Shown one piece after another: positions 9,485 through 18,334 of a stretch of DNA of 64,000 nucleotides. Under the pieces are notes generated by a model that made no database searches, was not told the origin of the DNA, and saw nothing but the letters and a program-made list of their open reading frames with translations. The translations under genes and the position numbers were made by a program. The DNA comes from an uncultured Sphingomonadaceae bacterium (GTDB lineage: Bacteria; Pseudomonadota; Alphaproteobacteria; Sphingomonadales; Sphingomonadaceae): NCBI GenBank assembly GCA_947497455.1, contig CANMGU010000002.1, forward strand, positions 1,334,506 through 1,398,505, given 5' to 3'. The stretch's first letter is position 1. Each line of letters begins with the position of its first letter.

Positions 9485-9496
9485 CATACGTATACA
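9485..9496. promoter_or_regulatory. Candidate LacI-family operator 2 (before MFS transporter)
   Basis: GCATACGTATAC begins 2 nt after the lacI stop codon and 85 nt before the transporter start. It shares the 8-bp palindromic core ATACGTAT with the site before the receptor gene, suggesting that the transporter has its own regulated promoter. Confidence 0.5.
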
Positions 9497-9580
9497 ACAG
9501 GTGCCGCATTGTACGGCACCCCACAATTTGCCACCAACGCGTTATGACGCAGCACTATAGCGGCGCGAGGGGAGAGAGAT

Positions 9581-11098
9581 ATGGCGGAGAAACCACGGCA
9601 AGGCTTTTGGGGTCTGTGGAATATCAGCTTCGGTTTTTTCGGCATCCAAATTGGCTTTGCCTTGCAAAATGCAAATATGAGCCGGATTTTCCAGTCTCTT
9701 GGTGCTGAGCTCGACAATTTGTCGGTTCTATGGATAGCGGCCCCGCTAACGGGACTGCTTGTCCAACCGGTCGTCGGCTATTTGAGCGACAAGACGTGGC
9801 TTGGCAAACTCGGTCGTCGGCGTCCTTATTTTTTAGCGGGCGCCATACTTGCCACCATAGCATTGCTGGTGATGCCGCAATCCACGGTCTTGTGGTTTGC
9901 GGTGGTGATGCTCTGGGTTCTCGATGCTTCGATCAATATTTCGATGGAGCCGTTTCGCGCCTTTGTTGGCGATATGTTGCGCAAGGATCAGCATAGCGCG
10001 GGCTATGCTGTTCAGACGGCCTTTATCGGTGCGGGCGCTGTTGTGGGTTCCATATTCCCCTGGGTGCTGGAGCAATTCAATGTTGCCAATGTCTCGCCGG
10101 ATGGCGGGATACCGGATACCGTGCGCTATGCCTTTTGGTTTGGCGGTATCATGTTCCTGATATCCGTATTGTGGACGGTATTCATGACCGAAGAATATAG
10201 TCCGGAACAAATGGCCGCCTTCGATGGTGTCGCTAGTGAAGAGGAGTCTGCTCATACGGTGCGTGCCCTTGCCGCAAAGACGTTCACCTCCAGCTTCGTC
10301 TGGATTGCCGCCGGTATTGCCGTACTTCTGACGGTTACCCAGTTTGGTCTCGAAAAAGAGGTTTATCTGCTTGGTGCCTTGTTGGTGGGCTATGGGATAG
10401 CGAGTATTGCCGGGATAATTCTGGCCCGTGGCGGGCGCTCGAACAACATGCTCAGCAATATTGTCGGAGATTTTTCCGGCATGCCAGAGTTGATGAAGCG
10501 CCTTGCTCTGGTGCAGTTTTTCAGCTGGTCTGCCCTATTCATCATGTGGATCAACACGACACCAGTCGTTGCTCAATATGTATTTGAATCCCCCGATCCG
10601 CAAAGTGCCGGCTATCAGGAAGCGGGCAATTGGGTGGGCGTGCTATTCACGGTTTATAATGGTGTCGCCGCATTGGTGGCTCTATCCCTGCTGCCCTGGC
10701 TCGCGAGCAAATTTGGTAAAGCCAAAACCCATATGATCTGCCTGCTTTGTGGTGCTGCGGGCTATGCGAGCTTTTTCCTCCTGCGTGATAAAAATCTGTT
10801 GTTGATCAGCGAGATTGGTATCGGCATTGCCTGGGCTTCGATACTGGCCATGCCTTATGCTATATTGGCCTCTAGCCTGCCGCAGAGAAAACTCGGTATT
10901 TATATGGGCTTATTCAATATCTTCATCGTGGTGCCGCAATTGTTAGTCGCCACTATCATGGGCTCGATCATGAAAGCATTTTTTCCGACCGAGCCGATCT
11001 GGACCATGGCTTTTGCGGCAGCTGTATTGGTTATTGCTGCGCTGGCCATGCTGCGTGTTGATGCGGCTCTGCAGCAAGAGGACGTTGTCAATGCATAG
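9581..11098 (+). CDS. MFS sugar transporter (SLC45/maltose-sucrose type)
   Basis: 505 aa inner-membrane protein with about 12 hydrophobic segments. The loop after the second segment, GYLSDKTWLGKLGRRRPY (66-83), carries the RRRPY signature of the SLC45/sucrose-maltose symporter branch. GGGGAG lies a few bases before the ATG. It follows lacI with a candidate operator between them, so it likely imports maltose or short maltodextrins released in the periplasm for the cytoplasmic GH13 glucosidase. Proton coupling is known for the family and inferred here. It converges on the aldo/keto reductase gene with a 12-nt gap and no obvious terminator. Confidence 0.9.
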   Translation: MAEKPRQGFWGLWNISFGFFGIQIGFALQNANMSRIFQSLGAELDNLSVLWIAAPLTGLLVQPVVGYLSDKTWLGKLGRRRPYFLAGAILATIALLVMPQSTVLWFAVVMLWVLDASINISMEPFRAFVGDMLRKDQHSAGYAVQTAFIGAGAVVGSIFPWVLEQFNVANVSPDGGIPDTVRYAFWFGGIMFLISVLWTVFMTEEYSPEQMAAFDGVASEEESAHTVRALAAKTFTSSFVWIAAGIAVLLTVTQFGLEKEVYLLGALLVGYGIASIAGIILARGGRSNNMLSNIVGDFSGMPELMKRLALVQFFSWSALFIMWINTTPVVAQYVFESPDPQSAGYQEAGNWVGVLFTVYNGVAALVALSLLPWLASKFGKAKTHMICLLCGAAGYASFFLLRDKNLLLISEIGIGIAWASILAMPYAILASSLPQRKLGIYMGLFNIFIVVPQLLVATIMGSIMKAFFPTEPIWTMAFAAAVLVIAALAMLRVDAALQQEDVVNA

Positions 11099-11110
11099 GC
11101 GGCAGGCCGG

Positions 11111-12019
11111 CTATGGTAGTGCTTCGCCTCGTGCAGCGACCAAGACGGCGTACCAGTCCTGCCGGCTCCATTGTACGGCCATGGCATCCATTGCATCGGC
11201 GATACGTTCTGCGCGTTGAGACCCGATAATCGGAATCGGGCGCGAGGGATGGGCCATGATCCAGCTATAGGCCGTAGCTTCTCGGCTAACATTAAAAGCT
11301 TCTGCAATTCGATCGAGTTCCTTGACGACAGCGTGGGCACGCTCGTCATCCGGCGACGCAATTCGTCCTCCTCCAAGCGGAGACCAGGCCAATGGTGTCA
11401 TATCCATCACCATTGCTTGATCCAGTTCTCCATTTTCCATGGGATCTATACGGAGTGCTGAAATTTCCGGCTGCGTACTGACAATTGGTTGGTCAAGAAA
11501 GTGATTCAGGGCGACAATCTGGCTTTGAGTGAAATTGGAAACGCCAATATGTCCTATCTTCCCCTTCTGCACCGCGTCCTCGAGTGCGCGGGCCGTTTCC
11601 TGCGGATGGGCCAAAATGTCGGGCCGATGAATTTGCCAAAGCTCGATAGTATCCGACCCGAGCCGTGACAATGTAGCGTCAATCGCCTTGTCCAGATAAG
11701 CGGCGCTACTGTCATAGGGTAGAGGCGGCATGATGCCACCTTTGCTTGCGAGCGTCATCCGGCTGCGTAGGCTCTTGTCCTTAGCCAGAACTTCGCCAAG
11801 TAGATCTTCAGCGTCACCAAATCCATCGACTCCGGAAAAGCCGTAAATATCTGCGGTATCAAACAAGGTTATGCCGCAGTCGAGCACGGCATGAATCAAT
11901 TGTGTTGCCTCGGAAACATCGCGGCCAGCGAACCGCCACATGCCCCATGCCATTGATGATATTGTAATGTCCGATTGACCAAGCTGACGGGTAGCGGTAA
12001 TTTTTGGAAGAATACTCAT
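11111..12019 (-). CDS. Aldo/keto reductase (YdhF-like)
   Basis: 302 aa NADPH-dependent oxidoreductase with the AKR barrel. The catalytic tetrad is visible: Asp54 and Tyr59 in TLFDTADIYG, Lys93 in ASKGG, His131 in WQIHRPD. C-terminal cofactor-binding residues are in PIIGSQRAERI. The ATG at 12019 gives a normal family N-terminus; the open frame upstream is unrelated. The physiological substrate is unknown. It is monocistronic, with the sugar locus on one side and tRNA-Pro on the other. Confidence 0.87.
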   Translation of the reverse strand: MSILPKITATRQLGQSDITISSMAWGMWRFAGRDVSEATQLIHAVLDCGITLFDTADIYGFSGVDGFGDAEDLLGEVLAKDKSLRSRMTLASKGGIMPPLPYDSSAAYLDKAIDATLSRLGSDTIELWQIHRPDILAHPQETARALEDAVQKGKIGHIGVSNFTQSQIVALNHFLDQPIVSTQPEISALRIDPMENGELDQAMVMDMTPLAWSPLGGGRIASPDDERAHAVVKELDRIAEAFNVSREATAYSWIMAHPSRPIPIIGSQRAERIADAMDAMAVQWSRQDWYAVLVAARGEALP

Positions 12020-12138
12020 GACTATTTTGTTCTTTGTTTTGAGTTTGTTACAATAGGGAGCTGCGCAATTTTGTTGTCGCAATCATAGCATCCAAGAATC
12101 GCGATTTGAAGCAGAGTATTGAGGCCAGATTTGTAAAT

Positions 12139-12215
12139 TGGTCGGGACGAGAGGATTCGAACCTCCGACCCCCACACCCCCAGTGTGATGCGCTACCAGG
12201 CTGCGCTACGTCCCG
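12139..12215 (-). tRNA. tRNA-Pro (anticodon GGG), CCA encoded
   Basis: 77 nt on the minus strand. The acceptor stem CGGGACG pairs with CGTCCCG. The D-arm has GCGC/GCGC pairing around AGCCTGGTA, the anticodon loop is CTGGGGG (anticodon GGG) on a 5-bp stem, the T-loop is TTCGAAT, and the 3' end ACCA is genome-encoded. The 288 nt between it and yajC contain no gene that I can support. Confidence 0.96.
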
Positions 12216-12503
12216 ACCTTCGGTGCAGCATTGCTGACCGAGGTCGCGGATATATGGTGGTCGGGCGGTATTGGCAAGCGCTTTGCCAACCATATTCTGC
12301 AGCACTTGATCTCGGAGTACCTGCCTCCCATTTACCAAGCAGCGATGAGCGCACAACGTGATGCATGGCAGTGGTCTTCTAATAGATTGCTTTCGCCCGG
12401 GGTGCGTGATAGGCGCGCGCAGCATTAATGTCCGGCGTTTTGTGAAAGCAATATCGGCGGTCGAGAGGCCTAGCAAACGGGCTGTTTAATTGGGGATATT
12501 GAA

Positions 12504-12833
12504 ATGACTTCACTTTTGATCACGGCGCAGGCGGCTTCCGGCGGAGCGGGTGGATTTCTGGTGTCGATCATGCCGCTGGTACTGATCTTTGCCGTATTTT
12601 ATTTTCTGCTAATCCGCCCGCAGCAAAAGAAAATGAAAGAGCATCAGGGAAAAATTTCTGCAGTGCAGAAAAATGATGAGGTGGTTACCGGCGGTGGTCT
12701 GGTGGGCAAGGCGATGAAAGTCGATGACGAATATGTCGAAGTTGAAATTGCCAAGGGCATCCGCGTCAAAGCAGTTAAGGCTACGTTATCCGATGTGATG
12801 CCACGTGGTAGCGGCAAGCCGGCCAACGATTGA
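12504..12833 (+). CDS. yajC: Sec translocase accessory subunit YajC
   Basis: 109 aa. A single transmembrane segment (about 17-38, ending FYFLLIRPQQKK, the family hallmark) is followed by a cytoplasmic basic/charged domain with VVTGGGLVGK. YajC associates with SecDF and SecYEG and assists preprotein export and membrane-protein insertion. It heads the yajC-secD-secF-Mth938 operon, 28 nt before secD. Standard length. Confidence 0.96.
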   Translation: MTSLLITAQAASGGAGGFLVSIMPLVLIFAVFYFLLIRPQQKKMKEHQGKISAVQKNDEVVTGGGLVGKAMKVDDEYVEVEIAKGIRVKAVKATLSDVMPRGSGKPAND

Positions 12834-12861
12834 ACCTGTTTAGGGAACGGATAATTATACC

Positions 12862-14466
12862 ATGTTAGATTTCCCGCGCTGGAAAGTCATTTCCATTTCT
12901 CTGCTGTTGGCTTTCGGCGTGCTAATGTCGCTTCCCAGCCTGTTTTTTGGTGAAAGCCATAAATATTGGCCAACCTTTCTGCCGGATGAGACGATCAATC
13001 TGGGGCTCGATCTTTCGGGCGGCAGTCACATTCTCTTGGAAGCAAACCCGACCGATGTTGCGGAAACGCGTCTCCAGACCATGGAAGAGTCGGTTCGCGC
13101 CGAAATGCGCCGCGCCAATCCGCGCATAAATATCGGTGATATTTCACGCAAAGATGGCGTGCTGTCCTTCATGGTACGCGATTCCACGCAAGTAGACGCG
13201 GCGCGAGAAGCTTTGTTACCGCTGACGACCGGTGCAGGTCTTACGGGTCAGCGGGATTGGGATATAGAAGTCCGCGACGATACGCGCTTTGTGGTTTCGC
13301 CAACCTCGGCTGGCCTGGATAGCGCAGTCGATAACGCGATGGATACGGCGACCGATGTGATCCGGCGCCGGATTGATGAAATGGGGACACGCGAACCGAC
13401 GATTATTCGTCAGGGCGATACAAGGATTGTCGTTCAGGTTCCCGGTCTTGAGGATCCTGAAGCGCTGAAAGAATTGTTGGGTAAAACAGCTAAGCTGGAG
13501 TTTAAGCTCGTTGATTTCGAGGCTGACCCTAATGCCGTTTCCGCGGGACGTCCGCCGGTGGGCAGCCAGATCTTTCCCTATCCTGATAACCCAGCCGGAC
13601 TGCCGAATATTGCGGTAAAACGTCTTGGAGGAATCTCGGGTGACAAGCTTACAGATGCCGGCCAGGGATTTGATCCGGAAACCAATGCACCCGTAGTCAA
13701 TATCACGTTTGATACCGAAGGCGGGGCAAAATTCGCGCGCCTGACCCAGAATAATGTTGGCCGCCCCTTTGCGATCATATTGGATGGTGTTGTGTTGTCG
13801 GCTCCCAATATCAACGAACCCATTTTGGGTGGTTCCGCCCAGATTTCGGGCAATTTTACAGTGGAGGGTGCCAATCAGCTTTCGATAGCATTGCGATCCG
13901 GTGCACTGCCTGTGGAATTGCAGGTGGTTGAAGAACGCACCGTCGGTCCAGACCTGGGGGCAGATTCCATTCGTAAAGGAATGATAGCCGCGATCATTGG
14001 TACCGCGGCAGTGCTGGCGTTCATGGTCGTAACCTATGGACGCTTCGGCTTTTATGCCAATTTTGCGCTAGCGTTAAACCTGTTTCTCATTCTCGGGGTC
14101 ATGGCGATATTCAACGCGACCCTAACGCTACCTGGTATTGCGGGCTTCATTCTGACAGTGGGTTCGGCCGTCGACGCAAATGTGTTGATTAATGAACGCA
14201 TAAGAGAGGAAAGGCGGCGCGGCAGACGTGTCGTGCAGGCGGTGGAGGTTGGCTATAAAGAAGCTTCTCGAGCGATTTTTGATGCCAACATCACCAACGT
14301 CATAGCAGGCTTGTTGTTGTTCATTTTTGGTTCCGGCCCGGTCCGCGGATTTGCTGTTGTTCTAATCATTGGTATCATTACATCGGTCTTCACCGCCGTT
14401 GTGGTTACACGGATGCTGGTTGCATTGTGGTTGCGCCGCACTCGACCGCAAGAGCTGGTCATATAG
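12862..14466 (+). CDS. secD: Protein translocase subunit SecD
   Basis: 534 aa inner-membrane RND-type subunit that uses the proton-motive force to pull preproteins through SecYEG. The first transmembrane segment lies at about 6-26. The large periplasmic P1 region follows (LGLDLSGGSHILLE, the SecD signature, and the IVVQVPGLEDPE stretch). The C-terminal five-helix bundle runs from about 372 to 525 and contains the DANVLINERIREE motif near helix 4. Start at the ATG after GGGAACGGATAA. The stop is 12 nt before the secF start. Confidence 0.97.
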   Translation: MLDFPRWKVISISLLLAFGVLMSLPSLFFGESHKYWPTFLPDETINLGLDLSGGSHILLEANPTDVAETRLQTMEESVRAEMRRANPRINIGDISRKDGVLSFMVRDSTQVDAAREALLPLTTGAGLTGQRDWDIEVRDDTRFVVSPTSAGLDSAVDNAMDTATDVIRRRIDEMGTREPTIIRQGDTRIVVQVPGLEDPEALKELLGKTAKLEFKLVDFEADPNAVSAGRPPVGSQIFPYPDNPAGLPNIAVKRLGGISGDKLTDAGQGFDPETNAPVVNITFDTEGGAKFARLTQNNVGRPFAIILDGVVLSAPNINEPILGGSAQISGNFTVEGANQLSIALRSGALPVELQVVEERTVGPDLGADSIRKGMIAAIIGTAAVLAFMVVTYGRFGFYANFALALNLFLILGVMAIFNATLTLPGIAGFILTVGSAVDANVLINERIREERRRGRRVVQAVEVGYKEASRAIFDANITNVIAGLLLFIFGSGPVRGFAVVLIIGIITSVFTAVVVTRMLVALWLRRTRPQELVI

Positions 14467-14478
14467 GAGGGAATGGTC

Positions 14479-15462
14479 ATGAAACTTCTCAAACTCGTTC
14501 CTGACAACACGAATATCGCATTCCTGAAATGGCGCAATATTGCGGTTGCTATCAGCATATTGATGATCATTGGTTCAATGGCACTCGTCGCTCAAAGAGG
14601 ATTGAACTTTGGCGTAGATTTCATCGGCGGTCAGATGATCCGTACGACGTTTACCCAGACCACCGACGCACCTATTTCCGAGTTGCGTGAGAAAGTGGGT
14701 GAGCTGGGTTATGGAGATCCAACGATTCAGCGATTTGGTCAGCCCAATGAAGTGTCGATCCGCATGAAGCTGCCGGATGGGGCGGATCAGGATCCGGAAT
14801 TGGCCAATACAATGGCGGACCAGATTACCAGCATGTTGAGAGCTGATTATCCCGACGTTCGCATTGACGGTGTGGATTCCGTTTCTGGCAAGGTATCTGA
14901 GGAGCTTTTGTCCAAGGGTGTCTGGTCGTTGGTGGGTGCGATGCTGGCCATTACCCTGTATATCTGGATCCGTTTTGAGTGGCAGTTTGGAGCTGGAGCC
15001 CTGTTTGCCCTGTTTCATGATGTCTCGCTAACCTTCGGGTTCTTCGCTCTGACTCAGCTTGAGTTTAATCTCAATATCGTGGCGGCTTTGCTGACTATCA
15101 TCGGCTATTCGCTCAATGATACGATTGTGGTTTATGACCGGATCAGAGAAAATCTGAAAAAATATCGCAAGATGGATATCATCGCTTTGCTTGACCTGTC
15201 GGTTAACGAAACGCTGGCGCGCACGGTGATGACGAGCTTGACCATGCTGGTCGCATTGGTTGCCTTGATCATCTGGGGCCCGGACGTCATTTTTGGCTTT
15301 GCAGCGGCGATGTTCCTTGGTGTTTTCATCGGTACCTATTCCTCTGTTTACATGGCCGCACCGATTTTGATCTGGCTGAAGGTCGGTCCGGACAGCTTCG
15401 TGCCACCGGAGACAGCGGGCGGGAAGGCTGAAAAGCTTGGCGGCCCCGAAGAGGTTGGCTAA
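14479..15462 (+). CDS. secF: Protein translocase subunit SecF
   Basis: 327 aa partner of SecD. N-terminal helix at about 15-35, then LNFGVDFIGGQMIRTTF (SecF signature), a periplasmic domain, and a C-terminal helix bundle with the NDTIVVYDRIREN motif. Two Met codons are possible: the ATG at 14473 is only 1 nt from GGAGG, while the ATG at 14479 has that GGAGG at 7 nt. I chose 14479. Normal family length. Confidence 0.96.
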   Translation: MKLLKLVPDNTNIAFLKWRNIAVAISILMIIGSMALVAQRGLNFGVDFIGGQMIRTTFTQTTDAPISELREKVGELGYGDPTIQRFGQPNEVSIRMKLPDGADQDPELANTMADQITSMLRADYPDVRIDGVDSVSGKVSEELLSKGVWSLVGAMLAITLYIWIRFEWQFGAGALFALFHDVSLTFGFFALTQLEFNLNIVAALLTIIGYSLNDTIVVYDRIRENLKKYRKMDIIALLDLSVNETLARTVMTSLTMLVALVALIIWGPDVIFGFAAAMFLGVFIGTYSSVYMAAPILIWLKVGPDSFVPPETAGGKAEKLGGPEEVG

Positions 15463-15475
15463 TTGGTGAGCACTG

Positions 15476-15856
15476 ATGGTTGAGCTCCGACGCGATGTCG
15501 AATTTGAAGGGCCGATTGTAACGGGCTTTACATCCAATGGCTTCAGAATTGGTGACAGGCGTTTCGATAGTGGCTTGCTGCTGTCGCCGGAACAGGCTTT
15601 GTCCTGGGATGCGCCAGTGCGGGATAATCTGGATCTGACAGGCATTTTGGCGGCACTCGATTTGTCGCCGGGTCCGGAATTTTTGCTTTTTGGTAGCGGT
15701 ACAATGATGGAGCAACCGCCGGCAGTCTTTCGCCGTGCTGCGGAAGCGGCGAACATGGGCATTGAAGTTATGGACAGCCGCGCCGCGGCCCGTGCGTGGG
15801 GCGTATTGCGTGCAGAAGAACGCTGGATCATTGGTGCCTTCATGCCGCTGCGCTAG
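15476..15856 (+). CDS. Mth938-like domain protein (NDUFAF3/DUF498 family)
   Basis: 126 aa. The fold starts with VTGFTSNGFRIGDRRFDSGLLLSPE and includes PEFLLFGSGTMM, typical of the Mth938/NDUFAF3 family. Human NDUFAF3 is a complex I assembly factor; the bacterial role is not established. The gene usually follows secF in alphaproteobacteria, as it does here 13 nt downstream. Its TAG is immediately followed by the stop of the convergent glycosyltransferase gene. Confidence 0.88.
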   Translation: MVELRRDVEFEGPIVTGFTSNGFRIGDRRFDSGLLLSPEQALSWDAPVRDNLDLTGILAALDLSPGPEFLLFGSGTMMEQPPAVFRRAAEAANMGIEVMDSRAAARAWGVLRAEERWIIGAFMPLR

Positions 15857-17032
15857 TTAGCGTTGCACAATCTCACCGAATAGATTTACCAATGCATCGC
15901 CATTATTTCTCCAGCTGAAATGACTGACAGTAGAACGCACGTCATCCTGCTCTGGGGGATCTGCTAAAATAGTCTTGATCGCCTCGCTGATCGCAAGACT
16001 GTCCTGCTCCACAATCTGCCCGGCAAAATCGTTGCGAACCAGCTCCCGGGCACCGCCTGCTTCGCTGATGATGATAGGTGTTCCGCAGGACAGGGCCTCA
16101 ACCCAGGCATTGGCGAGCCCTTCGGATTTTGACGGCAGGATCGCAATGTCGGCGGCCGCAACCAAAGCCGGTAATTCGTCATGCGGGACATTGCCGAGGA
16201 AGCGCACCTGTTTCTGAACACCCAATTTGTCCGCCAATGTGCGGTATGCTGTTTCTTCCTCTCCGGTGCCTACTAGCATCAAGATTGCATCAGGAAAGGA
16301 TCGCATGGCCTCGATCACCAGTGCCTGGTTTTTGCGCTTGATCAGAGCGCCGACACAGATGAACAACGGTCCATGAACATTCAACCCGGCTTTGGCCGCT
16401 GATCGTTCCAAGGGTTTGAACTTCTGCTGATCAAGGCCGGTATAATGAACGGCGATCTTTTCGCCATCCATGCCAAGATCGATCATGTCCTGCTTCAGGG
16501 CTTGCGATACGGCAAGCAGGCCGGCCGCTTGATCTGCAGCGGCCAAAATCTGCGGGGTGCATTCTGGGTTACTGCCCCACAAATGAATGTCTGCGCCGCG
16601 GGCCTTAATCGTGAAAGGTATATTGAGAGCATTAGACAAGCGCATGGCGGCGGGGCCGTCAGGGTAGAAAAATTCCGTGTCGATCAGATCGAACGGTTTT
16701 TGGACGTGCAACTGCTGAACAAGCGGCAGAATGGCAGCCGCGATGCGGTTTGGATTATTGGCGCCGCCCACTTTCGGTATCACGGTGAAGCGGGGGCGAT
16801 AAACATTTAGTCCGCGCCACTGCTCGTGGACCGGCAGAGCTGACAGTCCGCGATAAGGGCGTAGTCCTCTTAGTGGCCATGGAGGTATGCCGATTGGATT
16901 GACAACGGTGACGTCGGTTTCGGTTCTGCCCGCCAATTCGGCTGTTTGCCGCTCGACAAATATCCCAAAATTGGGCGACACCGCATTGGGAAACAATGTC
17001 GACAGCGTCAATATGTTCAGTGAACGTGGCAT
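15857..17032 (-). CDS. Glycosyltransferase family 4 protein
   Basis: 391 aa GT-B fold enzyme with no signal peptide. The N-terminal domain has TLFPNAVSPNFGIFVERQ. The C-terminal nucleotide-sugar domain has GALIKRKNQ and the EX7E motif in PSKSEGLANAWVEALSCGTP. It should transfer a sugar from a nucleotide donor to an envelope glycan; donor and acceptor are unknown. It stands alone, between the sec operon and the XRE regulator gene and away from the main polysaccharide cluster. Confidence 0.88.
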   Translation of the reverse strand: MPRSLNILTLSTLFPNAVSPNFGIFVERQTAELAGRTETDVTVVNPIGIPPWPLRGLRPYRGLSALPVHEQWRGLNVYRPRFTVIPKVGGANNPNRIAAAILPLVQQLHVQKPFDLIDTEFFYPDGPAAMRLSNALNIPFTIKARGADIHLWGSNPECTPQILAAADQAAGLLAVSQALKQDMIDLGMDGEKIAVHYTGLDQQKFKPLERSAAKAGLNVHGPLFICVGALIKRKNQALVIEAMRSFPDAILMLVGTGEEETAYRTLADKLGVQKQVRFLGNVPHDELPALVAAADIAILPSKSEGLANAWVEALSCGTPIIISEAGGARELVRNDFAGQIVEQDSLAISEAIKTILADPPEQDDVRSTVSHFSWRNNGDALVNLFGEIVQR

Positions 17033-17055
17033 CGGACCGCCTTAGTGCAGAGCCA

Positions 17056-17619
17056 TTAAAGCGCTCTTACCAGTCTGACCGCGACCCCGATCCATTCGGG
17101 ATCTTTTACGACCTGTTGCCGGGCGCCGCTGCCCAGCGGCAATATCTGGATCATGTCGCCTTCCCGTCCAATCAGGCGGCCAAATAGAAATCGCCCTGCG
17201 GGTCGCGGCACCAATATGTCGCGGTTTAGCGCAGCGCTATATTGGTCTGCTGCTCTGCGAGACAGCCAAACATCATCGCCAGCGCGATAATCACCAATGC
17301 TGCTCTTAACGCGCAACGCGACCATATCGGTTTCTATTGTCGGCTGAGCAACGGCTTCTGTTTTCTTTAAAGCGTGTGCGCCTTTGTGGTCGAGCATCGC
17401 GGCAACCGGCAACTCATCCTGATCGGGTAGGGCCAGTAAGGCTGCACTATCGACTCCAAGCGCATCGGCAATCCGGTTCAACCAATCGAGCGACAACGTG
17501 CGCATACCCGTTTCCAGCCGACCAATAGTCTGTGCCGTGGTTGGCGGATCACAGCGCTTTGCAACATCATCCAGCGTCAAGCCCTTGGTCTTGCGAACCT
17601 CTCTTATACGGCTAATCAT
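17056..17619 (-). CDS. XRE-family regulator with S24-like C-terminal domain
   Basis: 187 aa. The N-terminal helix-turn-helix (about 3-55: IREVRKTKGLTLDDVAKRCD...TIGRLETGMR) is followed by a linker and a beta-rich C-terminal domain (IGDYRAGDDVWLSRRAADQY...LFGRLIGREGDMIQILPLG) that resembles the S24/LexA-type regulatory domain. No Ser-Lys catalytic dyad is evident, so self-cleavage is not claimed. The ATG at 17619 has GGAGAA upstream and starts directly before the HTH. It is divergent from the DUF6456 gene, and the 88-nt gap holds a possible operator pair. Confidence 0.85.
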   Translation of the reverse strand: MISRIREVRKTKGLTLDDVAKRCDPPTTAQTIGRLETGMRTLSLDWLNRIADALGVDSAALLALPDQDELPVAAMLDHKGAHALKKTEAVAQPTIETDMVALRVKSSIGDYRAGDDVWLSRRAADQYSAALNRDILVPRPAGRFLFGRLIGREGDMIQILPLGSGARQQVVKDPEWIGVAVRLVRAL

Positions 17620-17631
17620 GTTTTTCTCCAA

Positions 17632-17659
17632 CCTATATGGTTTTTTCTTTCCTACATAT
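17632..17659. promoter_or_regulatory. Possible XRE operator pair
   Basis: Two similar AT-rich words, CCTATATGG (17632-17640) and CCTACATAT (17651-17659), lie 19 nt apart, about two helical turns, in the short gap between the divergent XRE and DUF6456 genes. The position fits autoregulation. Similarity is limited, so this is tentative. Confidence 0.25.
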
Positions 17660-17707
17660 TTGCCAAAATGGCAAGAGTGTTTCGAATCAATGGAGACGGA
17701 GCTAACC

Positions 17708-18235
17708 ATGCCTTCAACCAGAACAGATAAATCAAATGATCCACGCCTATTAGCGGAACGACCTGTGCCAAAGGATGGAAGAGTTCGCGCCGGTACCAAA
17801 GCCCGAAAGTCCAGGGCACGCAGCGTAACGGTCAATCTGTCGGAATCGCCACTGGGGTGGCTTCATGCGCGGGGTCATTTGACGGATCGTCAGTTTGATG
17901 GTGGAGAGAAATTGCGGGCAGACTGGGAGCGGGCCAATCTAGCACCCAAAATCACCATGAACTGGAATATCGTTCCGCTGACCGGCGGGCATAGTGCTGC
18001 GCCGGATATGTTAAACGCAACTGAGACCCAAATTGCCGCCAGGCAGCGCTTCGATGACGCCATTGATTATCTTGGTAACGATTTGTCTGACATTGCTTGG
18101 CGGATCATCTGCGCAGGCGAGGGCGTTCCTGCAGCGGAAAAAAACCTCGGGTGGCCTGCGAGATCTGGAAAGCTAGTGTTGAAAATAGCGCTGGATAGGC
18201 TCGCCAACTTTTATCGGCTGCCAGGAGAGGTTTAA
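17708..18235 (+). CDS. DUF6456 domain protein
   Basis: 175 aa, soluble, strongly basic N-terminus (DKSNDPRLLAERPVPKDGR...KARKSRARS). The conserved core follows (SPLGWLHARGHLTDRQFDGGEKLRADWERANLAPKITMNW) and then DAIDYLGNDLSDIAWRIICAGEGV...LGWPARSGKLVLKIALDRL. This matches the DUF6456 family, phage-replication-protein-like and uncharacterised. It is divergent from the XRE regulator. GGAG lies 6 nt before the ATG at 17708; an in-frame ATG at 17690 is an alternative. The DNA-related role is an inference from charge and neighbourhood. Confidence 0.75.
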   Translation: MPSTRTDKSNDPRLLAERPVPKDGRVRAGTKARKSRARSVTVNLSESPLGWLHARGHLTDRQFDGGEKLRADWERANLAPKITMNWNIVPLTGGHSAAPDMLNATETQIAARQRFDDAIDYLGNDLSDIAWRIICAGEGVPAAEKNLGWPARSGKLVLKIALDRLANFYRLPGEV

Positions 18236-18334
18236 CTCTCTCTCAATAGTGCAGGTAATCGCGGAAACCGGGTTGATTGCCTGTGATGATAGGATAAGGT
18301 TGAACCCAATCTATTTGCCAGAAAGTATCGCCTT

